Assembly: GCA_947652665.1 (NCBI GenBank)
Contig: CANTDZ010000007.1
Location: 1-46,360, forward strand
Origin: an uncultured Clostridia bacterium
GTDB taxonomy: Bacteria; Bacillota; Clostridia; Oscillospirales; Acutalibacteraceae
Direction of reading: 5' to 3'
Length of the DNA: 46,360 bases
The notes beneath the pieces were generated by a model that saw only the letters and a program-made list of their open reading frames with translations, was not told where the DNA came from and did not search any database. The position numbers were made by a program, and so were the translations under genes. Of this stretch, positions 32,784 through 39,756 are shown in pieces (position 1 is the stretch's first letter; each line of letters starts with the position of its first letter).

Positions 32784-33929
32784 TCAAATTTTTATGACAC
32801 CCTCCCGGAACGACCGCCCGCAAGGCTGCACCACAGGCGCGGAGAGGGCATATAGGTCGTCGGCCCGGGCCACGGATTCTTCCGGCCGCGTGTGTACGGG
32901 CAGGGTGCACTCTTTCAGCAGAGCGGCCCCCCGGGCGGTCATGCCCAAAACCGGGAGGGACGGGGGCGTGTCCGGCATTCCGCTGGTGAAGCCCAAAAAC
33001 GCCGCCATCACCAGACGCCGCACCCGGGCGTGGGTGTAGCGCTTGGCTTTGGCGAGGGCATAGAGCTCCTCCAAGCCCCCCGCCTGTCGGGAGGCCTTAT
33101 AGAGCCGGTTCTCCAGCCCCTCGCTGATGTCGGGTAGGGAGGCAAAGTCCTCGGGGGACATGGCGCGCAGCCGGGCCAGGATGGGGCGTTCCAGCCGGGC
33201 GAGGGACGCCGGGCAGCGGCCAGCGGACATTTCTTCTTGTATAGTCTTACGCGTAAACTCCGGCACCAGCCCCGCGATGTTTTCGTCCGCTAAGATTTTT
33301 TCCCGCAGCTGGCTGGCCGACAGCGCTTGGCCGGGGGAAGCGGCCTGGTCGTGCCCCGCGCCCGTGCGGGGGAAGGCAACCGGCGCGAGGGGCGCGCCCA
33401 GCTCTAAAATGGCCTTGCAGTATTCCACGGCCAGGGCGGCGTTGGGGTGACGCAGAAGGTCAGCTTTCTCCGGGCCGATGAGCGCCCCCAGAACCTGCTG
33501 CCTGCGCCGTGCAAAGGTAGAGCCGTCGTCGGGCAGGCGGGACAGGGCGGCGGAAAAGTCAGGGGAGAGTAGGGCTTTGGCGGCTTCGTTCAGGGCTTCG
33601 GCATCGGGCACTTCGCTGCCGAAAACGAGGGAGCCTACCCCCGGCAGGCTGGCCGCCAAAGCGACGCCGCCCCGGGCGAAGCGTTCGGCACCGGCGCAGG
33701 CCCAGGAGGGGGGCAGCTCGGCCACTAAGTCGGCCCCGGCCTGCAGGGCCAGGCGGGTACGGGCCCACTTGTCTAAAATGGCGGGTTCGCCCCGCTGGAC
33801 GAAATTGCCGCTTAAGATGCATACCACGCCTGCCGATTGGCGGCGCGCAGCGTCCAAAAGCCAAAAATGGCCTTGGTGGAGGGGGTTGAACTCGCAGATG
33901 ACAGCGGAAAAAGGCATTTTCTCAGGCAT
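32784..33929 (-). CDS. tmcAL: tRNA(Met) cytidine acetate ligase (TmcAL)
   Basis: A 381-residue nucleotidyltransferase-like protein formerly known as YlbM. TmcAL activates acetate with ATP and acetylates the wobble cytidine of elongator tRNA-Met. The nucleotide-binding motif 'CEFNPLHQGH' spans residues 12-21, followed by 'ILSGNFVQRGEPAILDKWARTRLAL' features (SGNFVQRGEPA, then KWARTRLAL). The C-terminal helical domain runs to 'GMTARGAALL'. Start chosen at ATG 33929 downstream of AAGGAG; an upstream TTG at 33950 would precede the ribosome-binding site. It ends just above the copper promoter without a clear terminator. Acetate kinase lies next to it in the opposite direction. Confidence 0.9.
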   Translation of the reverse strand: MPEKMPFSAVICEFNPLHQGHFWLLDAARRQSAGVVCILSGNFVQRGEPAILDKWARTRLALQAGADLVAELPPSWACAGAERFARGGVALAASLPGVGSLVFGSEVPDAEALNEAAKALLSPDFSAALSRLPDDGSTFARRRQQVLGALIGPEKADLLRHPNAALAVEYCKAILELGAPLAPVAFPRTGAGHDQAASPGQALSASQLREKILADENIAGLVPEFTRKTIQEEMSAGRCPASLARLERPILARLRAMSPEDFASLPDISEGLENRLYKASRQAGGLEELYALAKAKRYTHARVRRLVMAAFLGFTSGMPDTPPSLPVLGMTARGAALLKECTLPVHTRPEESVARADDLYALSAPVVQPCGRSFREGVIKI

Positions 33930-34080
33930 TTTTATGGAAACTCCTTGCAATCAAATGGAAAGTGTATTAAAATATTCATGTACGGCTTTTTATGGCCGCA
34001 TCCCAACTTAATTGTACAGCACCGGCCTTAGGATTGACAAGGCCAAAGCTTAAAAAACTCAGTCGGAAAGGAAAAAGAGT

Positions 34081-35292
34081 ATGAAAATTCTTGTAATCAA
34101 CGCAGGCAGCTCCTCCCTCAAGTACCAGCTCATCGACATGGACAACGAGGAGATGCTCTGCAAAGGCAACTGCGAGCGCATCGGCATCCCCGGAGGCATC
34201 TTCACCCACAAGACTGCCGACGGCCGCGAGCTCAACAAAAAGGTGAATATGCTCGACCACACCGCCGCCTTTACCCAGGTAAAGGACGCTCTGCTGGATG
34301 CGGAGTACGGCGTTATTAAGAGCCTAGACGAGATTGCTGCCATTGGCCACCGGGTGGTGCAGGGCGGCGCGATCTTCCATAAGTCCGAGCTGGTAAACGA
34401 TAAGGTCATCGAGGACATCAAGAGCCTGATCCCCCTGGCCCCCCTGCACAATGGGGCCCATGTCCAGGGCATCAATGCCTGCCGGGACCTGTTCGGCAAG
34501 GAGCTCCCCGAGGCTGTGGTCTTCGACACTTCCTTCCATGCTACCATGCCCCCCAAGGCTTACATATACCCCATCCCCTACGAGTATTATGAGAAGTATT
34601 CCGTGCGCCGTTATGGTGCCCACGGCACATCCCACCGCTACGTAAGCGCCCGCTGCGCCGAGCTGATGGGCCAGGATATCAAAGACCTGAAAATCATCAC
34701 CTGCCACCTGGGCAACGGCTCCTCCATTACCGCTGTGGACGGCGGCAAGTGCATTGACACCAGCATGGGCCTGACCCCCCTGGACGGCTTCATGATGGGC
34801 ACCCGCTCCGGTTCCCTCGACCCCTCCGTGGTCACCTTCGTGATGGAGAAGGAACACCTGACCCCCAGCGAGATGGACCAGGTGCTCAACAAGAAGTCCG
34901 GCCTGCTGGGCGTTTCCGGCGTTTCCAGCGACGACCGCGACGTGACGACCGCCCGTAACGAGGGCAACGAGCGTGCCAAGCTGGCCCAGGATATCCTGGA
35001 GTACCAGGTCAGCAAGTTCATTGGCAGCTATATGGTCTCCCTGGGCGGCTGCGACGCCATTGTCTTCACCGCCGGCGTGGGCGAGAACCAGACTTCCCAC
35101 CGTGCCGAGATCTGCAAGGCTTTGGAGTTCGCCGGCGTCAAGCTGGACCTGGCGAAGAACGAAGAAATGACCCGCGGCAAAGAGGGCGAGATTTCCGCCC
35201 CGGATTCCAAGATCAAGGTGTTCGTCATCCCCACCAACGAGGAGCTGGTCATTGCCCGTGACACCAAGGCGCTGGTCGAGGCCATGCAGTGA
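34081..35292 (+). CDS. ackA: Acetate kinase
   Basis: A 403-residue acetate kinase that makes ATP and acetate from acetyl phosphate, the end step of fermentative acetate production. Motifs: 'NAGSSSLKYQL' at the N-terminus, 'GHRVVQGG', 'FDTSFHATMP', 'RYGAHGTSHRYV' and 'HLGNGSSITAV', covering the active-site and nucleotide loops. GGAAAGG lies upstream. No phosphotransacetylase gene is adjacent, which differs from the common pta-ackA pair. The preceding 130-base intergenic region has a TTGACA at 34034 but no well-placed -10. The stop overlaps the next small gene by four bases. Confidence 0.97.
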   Translation: MKILVINAGSSSLKYQLIDMDNEEMLCKGNCERIGIPGGIFTHKTADGRELNKKVNMLDHTAAFTQVKDALLDAEYGVIKSLDEIAAIGHRVVQGGAIFHKSELVNDKVIEDIKSLIPLAPLHNGAHVQGINACRDLFGKELPEAVVFDTSFHATMPPKAYIYPIPYEYYEKYSVRRYGAHGTSHRYVSARCAELMGQDIKDLKIITCHLGNGSSITAVDGGKCIDTSMGLTPLDGFMMGTRSGSLDPSVVTFVMEKEHLTPSEMDQVLNKKSGLLGVSGVSSDDRDVTTARNEGNERAKLAQDILEYQVSKFIGSYMVSLGGCDAIVFTAGVGENQTSHRAEICKALEFAGVKLDLAKNEEMTRGKEGEISAPDSKIKVFVIPTNEELVIARDTKALVEAMQ

Positions 35293-35492
35293 AAAAAGTA
35301 AGCGGCCTTGTACTTGCCGTGCTTACCGGCATTGCAGCGGCGGTCTGGATAGCTCGGGCCGTGGTGGATGTAGTGTACGGGGTACCGGAGATTTCCCGCG
35401 GGATCTTCCTGCTGGATTTGCTGTGCGCCATTGTGTGGATCGTGGCGTTTTTGGTGTATCTTTTCCGGTATCGGGCCGGTAAAAAGGGATAA
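35289..35492 (+). CDS. Small two-pass membrane protein
   Basis: A 67-residue protein starting with GTG overlapping the ackA stop (GTGA). Two hydrophobic stretches, about residues 5-27 and 38-60, with a basic C-terminus (RYRAGKKG). No family recognised. Tight coupling suggests co-expression with ackA. Confidence 0.6.
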   Translation: MKKVSGLVLAVLTGIAAAVWIARAVVDVVYGVPEISRGIFLLDLLCAIVWIVAFLVYLFRYRAGKKG

Positions 35493-35536
35493 ACGGGGCA
35501 AAAGCGGGAATGAAGGATAACGAAGGAGGTTTTGTT

Positions 35537-35629
35537 ATGCCGATGCCGCAAGAAAGACGTTACTCCTACGCGGATATGCTGGAGGGGTGCGAGATCAATT
35601 TGTCCACCGTGTTCCCATCGGGGAAATAA
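35537..35629 (+). pseudogene. Very short ORF, possible remnant of a Uma2-family nuclease gene
   Basis: A strong AAGGAGG sits eight bases before an ATG that opens only 30 codons. The first 14 residues (MPMPQERRYSYADM) resemble the N-terminus of Uma2 restriction-endonuclease-like proteins, which typically begin with a short P-rich lead and a 'YTYEDYL'-like helix. The remainder does not follow the family and a terminator comes at once. So this looks like the residue of a deleted gene, though a genuine small peptide cannot be excluded. Confidence 0.35.
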
Positions 35630-35635
35630 AGGAAA

Positions 35636-35670
35636 GAAAAGCGGGAGCCTGCGGGTTCCCGTTTCTTATC
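35636..35670 (+). terminator. Intrinsic terminator
   Basis: CGGGAGCC pairs with GGTTCCCG (one G-T pair) around a short loop, followed by TTTCTT and preceded by an A-rich stretch. Confidence 0.6.
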
Positions 35671-35691
35671 TATTCATCCTCTTGGCGAAAA

Positions 35692-35707
35692 GTGAAAAAT
35701 ATTTCAC
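35692..35707 (+). promoter_or_regulatory. Dyad GTGAAA-AATA-TTTCAC upstream of the membrane/HTH module
   Basis: A perfect six-base inverted repeat located eight bases before the -35 of the module promoter. A further GTTCAC half-site lies at 35770-35775, near the ribosome-binding site. A likely operator for the HTH protein at 36197. Confidence 0.5.
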
Positions 35708-35715
35708 ATTTCATG

Positions 35716-35744
35716 TTGACAAAGCCTACTGCAAGTGATATATT
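35716..35744 (+). promoter_or_regulatory. Promoter of the membrane protein + HTH module
   Basis: Perfect TTGACA (35716-35721), 17 bases, TATATT (35739-35744). Confidence 0.75.
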
Positions 35745-35790
35745 TATAACGTGCTCTGAGTTAAAAATAGTTCACACGGAGGAATGGAAC

Positions 35791-36195
35791 ATGAAGACAA
35801 AAGTCACCTTGAAGGAAAAAGTGGGAACAAAAATTATTTATGCGGTGCTCCTGGCCTGCTATTATTGGATGTGGGCCCGGCGGGACTGGCATAGCTTCTA
35901 TGAGACGATTCAGAATGTAGTTGTCGTATTCACCATTGTGTTTTTTGCGCTTCAAGCCGTCCGCATCCATAAGTACAGCAAGGAAGAAAAGGACGAGCTG
36001 GCCATCCAGAACCTGCGCAGGGCCGACGCCATCGGATTGAAGATCATGACGGCGGCTGTCACGGTGATTGCCTTTGCGTGCGCTGTGGCCGCTATAGACG
36101 GCCGGATGGCAGGATATGCGCTGGTGGGTACGATAGTAGCGTTAACAATTATACGATTTATAATATTCTGTATAATGGACAGTAAAGGAATTTAA
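35791..36195 (+). CDS. Four-helix membrane protein linked to an HTH regulator
   Basis: A 134-residue protein with about four membrane segments (roughly 14-28, 38-57, 85-103 and 107-129) and a charged cytoplasmic loop ('HKYSKEEKDELAIQNLRRADA'). The start at 35791 follows ACGGAGGA; the open frame upstream is leader. The arrangement, a small polytopic protein immediately followed by a short XRE regulator, is common in Firmicutes and is often listed as DUF2178/DUF3796-like, but I cannot confirm the family. The next gene starts one base after its stop. Its role may be sensing or immunity; unknown. Confidence 0.75.
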   Translation: MKTKVTLKEKVGTKIIYAVLLACYYWMWARRDWHSFYETIQNVVVVFTIVFFALQAVRIHKYSKEEKDELAIQNLRRADAIGLKIMTAAVTVIAFACAVAAIDGRMAGYALVGTIVALTIIRFIIFCIMDSKGI

Positions 36196-36196
36196 T

Positions 36197-36400
36197 GTGG
36201 CTCTTAAAACAAAGGTAAAAGAATACCGGGAAAAAGCAGGACTGAAACAAAGTGAATTGGCAGAACTCGTGTGCGTAAGGCGCGAAACTATTGTGCACTT
36301 GGAAAACGGGAAGTACAACCCTTCGCTCAAGCTGGCGATGGATATTGCAAAAGTTTTTCATGTGACGGTGGAGGAGTTGTTTGAATTTATAGAGGACTGA
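36197..36400 (+). CDS. Small XRE-family helix-turn-helix regulator
   Basis: A 67-residue stand-alone Cro/CI domain of the YozG type: 'KEYREKAGLKQSELAELVCVRRETIVHLENGKYNPSLKLA' is the five-helix core with recognition helix 'RRETIVHLEN'. Start GTG 36197 preceded by AAAGGAA. It overlaps functionally with the membrane protein upstream and probably controls their shared promoter via the dyad at 35692-35707. No ligand domain is present, so the membrane partner may modulate it. Confidence 0.88.
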   Translation: MALKTKVKEYREKAGLKQSELAELVCVRRETIVHLENGKYNPSLKLAMDIAKVFHVTVEELFEFIED

Positions 36401-36478
36401 TTATTTTTCCGCCCCCCATGCCGATATACAGGTAAGGAAAAAATATCTAGCGAGGATCGCGACCAAAGGGGATTTTTT

Positions 36479-37174
36479 ATGCTAAGCACGACACCGTACC
36501 TCTCGCAGACCATGTGGGGCGTGTTTTCCACCTGCCTGGACATGACCAAAAGCCTGAACGCCCCCGGCGCAAAGGCGGGCGCCAGCAGCCTTGTCTCGGC
36601 CCAGTTCGAGCGCCTGGCCACCATTTCCTTCCAGGATTTGCTGAACAGCTCCAACACGGAGCGCTTCTACCCCGACGACCTGGGGAAGCAAGTGATGGCC
36701 GACTACTACGCCTGGAAGGCCCAGCGCCCCCACCGCAACCTGCCTGACAGCTACGGCGACACGGAAGAGAACCGTGCCTTCCTCCAGCGCAATTTCTACG
36801 GCGAGCTCTCCCTCTACGAACGCATCTATGCCCTGGACACCATGCGTGAAATGGGCATGATAACCGCAGAGGAAATGGAGGAAGCCGTGGGCGTGGGGGA
36901 GCACACCCTGCGCTGTATGCGGAGCGAGGGCAATGGGGCTGCCTACCACGGCATCGGTATGCCCACCCGCGACCCGGATATGCAGAAGTGGGTGGACTTC
37001 TTCTTCATGTCCAACATCGCCTGGCGCACCAACCTCAGCGCCCTGTATGACGTTGTGGACGATGTGCGGGATTTCTACAACAACGCCCAGCCAGCCCGGC
37101 CCACCGGGGGCCAGGAGCTGGCAGAGGACATCCAGTCCACCCTAAACACCCTCACCAGCCGCAAGGCTTCCTAG
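36479..37174 (+). CDS. Tandem paralogue 1, function unknown
   Basis: A 231-residue soluble protein with no recognised domain, signal or membrane helix. AAAGGGG precedes the ATG. It shares with the next gene 'LSQ[ST]MW', 'SFQ[DE]LLNS', 'DYYAWKA', 'GDTEENRA[FY]L', 'ERIYALDTMREMGMIT' (T for A in copy 2) and an identical C-terminus LTSRKAS. Between residues 155 and 200 the two diverge most, including a 'QKWVDFFFMSNIAWRTNL' segment. Sequence identity is high enough at DNA level in the conserved core to suggest a fairly recent duplication. I cannot assign a function. Confidence 0.8.
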   Translation: MLSTTPYLSQTMWGVFSTCLDMTKSLNAPGAKAGASSLVSAQFERLATISFQDLLNSSNTERFYPDDLGKQVMADYYAWKAQRPHRNLPDSYGDTEENRAFLQRNFYGELSLYERIYALDTMREMGMITAEEMEEAVGVGEHTLRCMRSEGNGAAYHGIGMPTRDPDMQKWVDFFFMSNIAWRTNLSALYDVVDDVRDFYNNAQPARPTGGQELAEDIQSTLNTLTSRKAS

Positions 37175-37205
37175 GGCTTTGAAAAGACGAAAGGAGTGTT
37201 TCTGT

Positions 37206-37865
37206 ATGATTGACCTGACCTTCCTCTCCCAAAGCATGTGGAACATTTATTCCTCCTGCGCCGGCACCGCCAAGAGCGATATAAACGCCGTCGCTGAAAG
37301 CCTGATGGGTATGTCCTTCCAAGAGCTGCTGAATAGCGCCGGCGGCACCCTGCGTGCCCCCACCGACCCTAAAAAGCAGCTGATGGACGACTATTATGCC
37401 TGGAAAGCCACCCAGCCGCCCCAGTACCTGCCTGAAAGCAAAGGCGACACGGAAGAGAACCGCGCCTATCTGCGGCGGAATTTCTCTGGGCAGCTCTCCG
37501 TCATGGAGCGCATCTACACTCTGGACACCATGCGCGAAATGGGCATGATAACCGAGGAGGAGATGCGGGAAGCCATCGGCGTGAACGAGTTCAACATCAG
37601 CATCGTGAATATAAAGGAAATGGACATGCCGTTGGTGTTCGCCCAGCCCATGGACCTGGACCCCGCCATCGTCAAATGGAACGAGTTCTTCCTGGACGCC
37701 AACATTTCCCGGTGCCCCACGCTGGACAAGCTGTTTTCTATGACCCAAAGTGTCCGGGAGACCTTCGCCATGCGTGACGCCGCCAAGGGCCGGAATGAGC
37801 AGCAGACAGCCGCCCAAGAGGTGGAATCCGCCCTGAACGTGCTGACCAGCCGCAAGGCTTCGTAA
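37206..37865 (+). CDS. Tandem paralogue 2, function unknown
   Basis: A 219-residue soluble paralogue of the preceding gene, starting MIDLTFLSQSMW at 37206 after AAAGGAGTG; the open frame upstream is not shared with the paralogue. It keeps the conserved core and the C-terminal LTSRKAS, but is shorter because a segment of about 14 residues after residue 20 is missing. It lies 31 bases after copy 1, so both are on one transcript ended by the terminator at 37877. Tandem retention of both copies implies that they may act together, for example as a heteromer. Confidence 0.8.
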   Translation: MIDLTFLSQSMWNIYSSCAGTAKSDINAVAESLMGMSFQELLNSAGGTLRAPTDPKKQLMDDYYAWKATQPPQYLPESKGDTEENRAYLRRNFSGQLSVMERIYTLDTMREMGMITEEEMREAIGVNEFNISIVNIKEMDMPLVFAQPMDLDPAIVKWNEFFLDANISRCPTLDKLFSMTQSVRETFAMRDAAKGRNEQQTAAQEVESALNVLTSRKAS

Positions 37866-37876
37866 AAAAGAACGGC

Positions 37877-37914
37877 AAAAGGCCGCGCCCCAGTGTAAAG
37901 GGACGCGGCCTTTC
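37877..37914. terminator. Bidirectional terminator
   Basis: AAAGGCCGCG-CCCC pairs with GGGA-CGCGGCCTTT around a loop of about eight bases (one mismatch). It serves the tandem paralogues and the convergent phosphate-transporter gene. Confidence 0.82.
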
Positions 37915-37928
37915 TATGTATATAAAAA

Positions 37929-39695
37929 TCATTTCCCGTCAGACGAAGAGGACGCCGGCAGCAGGTATTCCAGCGAATACGATTCAAAAGCCTGGGTAAA
38001 GGCAGGGTCGCCGGTGTTCTTGACCTCGTTGAGATACCCGTGGGTGTCCAGCGACGAATCCTTGATCTGGATAACGGTGACCGCGATGTTGGAGCAGTGG
38101 TCGGACACGCGCTCGTAGTTGGTGAGCAGGTCGGTGAGCACAAAGCCCAGCTCGATGGTGCAGCGGCCTTCCTGGAGGCGGCGGATGTGGCGGTTTTTCA
38201 GCTCCAGCTTCAGGTCGTCAATGACCTGCTCCAGGGGCTCCACCCGCGCGGCCACAGCCGGATCGTTGGTCTCAAAGGCCTCTACGGTCAGGCCCATGAT
38301 GTTGATAATGGCCCGGGTCATGACCGCCAGCTCCTCCTGGGCCTTTTCGGAGAACTGGATCTCCTTATCGTGTATCTCCCCGGCCACCCGCAGGATATTG
38401 ACCGCATGGTCGCCGATGCGCTCGAAGTCGCCGATGGCGTGCAGCAGCTGGGAGACGTTATTGCTGTCCTGCCGGGAGAGGTCCTTGCTGCTGAGCTTCA
38501 CCAGGAACGTGCCCAGCTTATCCTCGTACAGGTCGATCTCCTCTTCCTCCTGGGCGATGCGGTCGGCGGTTTTCTGGTCGTAGTCACCCAAAAGCCCGAT
38601 GGCAGACACCATGGATTCCTGGGCAGCCTTGGCCATGCGCACGGCCAGCTTGCGGCACTCGGCGATGGCAAAGGTGGGGGAGAGGAGCAAGCGCTCGTCC
38701 AATAGCTCTTCTTTGGTGTTTTTCTCCCGTATGGTGATTTTGGCAAGCTGCTCCAGCTGCTTGGCAAAGGGCAGCAGCACAAAGGTGTTGATGATATTAA
38801 ACAGGGTGTGCACCACCGCAATGCCAAGGGCGCTGATGGGCGCATCCACCACGTCGAAGTGGAAAAGGGCGTTGAGCCCATAGAACACGGAGAGGCAGAT
38901 CACTGTGCCGATGACCTTGAAATACACGCTGACCGCCACCACGCGCTTGGCGTTCTTGTTGGCGCCGATGGCCGAAATCAAGCCCGTGACGCAGGTGCCG
39001 ATGTTGGCGCCCGTAATGATGGGGAACGCCATGCTCAGGCTGATGCTCCCGGTCATGGCCAAGGACTGCAAAATGCCCACGGACGCCGCCGAGCTCTGGA
39101 TAATGCCCGTAAACACCGTGCCGATGAGCACGCCCATCAGGGGGTTCTGGAACATGACCAAAAGCTCATGGAAAGCCGGGGTTTCCGCCAGGGGGCTGAC
39201 GGACTGGCTCATAAAGCTCATGCCGGTCATGAGGATGGAAAAGCCCACCAAAATCGTGCCCACGTCTTTTTTCTTGTCGCTTTTTGCGCCCATGATGAAC
39301 AGCACGCCGATGAGCGCTACGATGGGCGAGAAGGATTCGGGCTTGAGCATCTGCAAAAAGAAACTGCTGGACTCGATGCCGGCCGCGCTCAAAATCCAGG
39401 CCGTCAGGGTGGTGCCCATGCTGGAGCCCATGATGACCGTCACGGTCTGGCTCAGCTGCATGATGCCCGAGTTCACCAGGCCCACCAGCATGACCGTCAT
39501 GGCCGAGGAAGACTGGATGGCAATGGTAATCACGGCCCCCAAAAGCAGGCCCTTCCACTTGCTGGATGTCATGGATTTCAAGACCCGTTCCAGCTTGCCG
39601 CCAACCATTTTCTCCAGCCCGGACGACATCACGTGCATTCCATACAGGAAAAACGCCAGGCCGCCTAGCAGCGTAAAGAGTGAAAAAACGTCCAT
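37929..39695 (-). CDS. Na/Pi cotransporter family protein with PhoU-like domain
   Basis: A 588-residue protein. The N-terminal half carries the two inverted Na/Pi repeats with 'QSSSAMTVMLVGLVNSG' and 'IIQSSAASVGILQSLA', the QSS signature of phosphate sites. About eight membrane segments are followed, after residue 350, by a helical PhoU-like domain of about 200 residues ('IGDFERIGDHAVNILRVA', 'YERVSDHCSNIAVTVI'). The start at 39695 follows GGAGG; a longer frame to 39731 is leader. Known relatives move phosphate with sodium; here direction and substrate are inferred. A weak TTGACG-15-TATAAG promoter lies at 39760-39734, overlapping the end of the HD-GYP-like gene. Confidence 0.9.
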   Translation of the reverse strand: MDVFSLFTLLGGLAFFLYGMHVMSSGLEKMVGGKLERVLKSMTSSKWKGLLLGAVITIAIQSSSAMTVMLVGLVNSGIMQLSQTVTVIMGSSMGTTLTAWILSAAGIESSSFFLQMLKPESFSPIVALIGVLFIMGAKSDKKKDVGTILVGFSILMTGMSFMSQSVSPLAETPAFHELLVMFQNPLMGVLIGTVFTGIIQSSAASVGILQSLAMTGSISLSMAFPIITGANIGTCVTGLISAIGANKNAKRVVAVSVYFKVIGTVICLSVFYGLNALFHFDVVDAPISALGIAVVHTLFNIINTFVLLPFAKQLEQLAKITIREKNTKEELLDERLLLSPTFAIAECRKLAVRMAKAAQESMVSAIGLLGDYDQKTADRIAQEEEEIDLYEDKLGTFLVKLSSKDLSRQDSNNVSQLLHAIGDFERIGDHAVNILRVAGEIHDKEIQFSEKAQEELAVMTRAIINIMGLTVEAFETNDPAVAARVEPLEQVIDDLKLELKNRHIRRLQEGRCTIELGFVLTDLLTNYERVSDHCSNIAVTVIQIKDSSLDTHGYLNEVKNTGDPAFTQAFESYSLEYLLPASSSSDGK

Positions 39696-39756
39696 ACCCC
39701 ATCCTCCGGATTCCAAAATTACAGACTTCACTTCTTATAGAATAGCACAGAATCCG

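Noticed and set aside
33951-34080. Promoter for ackA built on TTGACA at 34034
   Set aside because: No acceptable -10 occurs at 16-18 bases; another arrangement must drive ackA, and none is convincing.
36424-36440. Possible flagellar sigma (sigma D) -10, GCCGATAT, before the tandem paralogues
   Set aside because: The required TAAA at the proper distance is absent, the sequence is only seven of eight to consensus and no flagellar genes are in the window.
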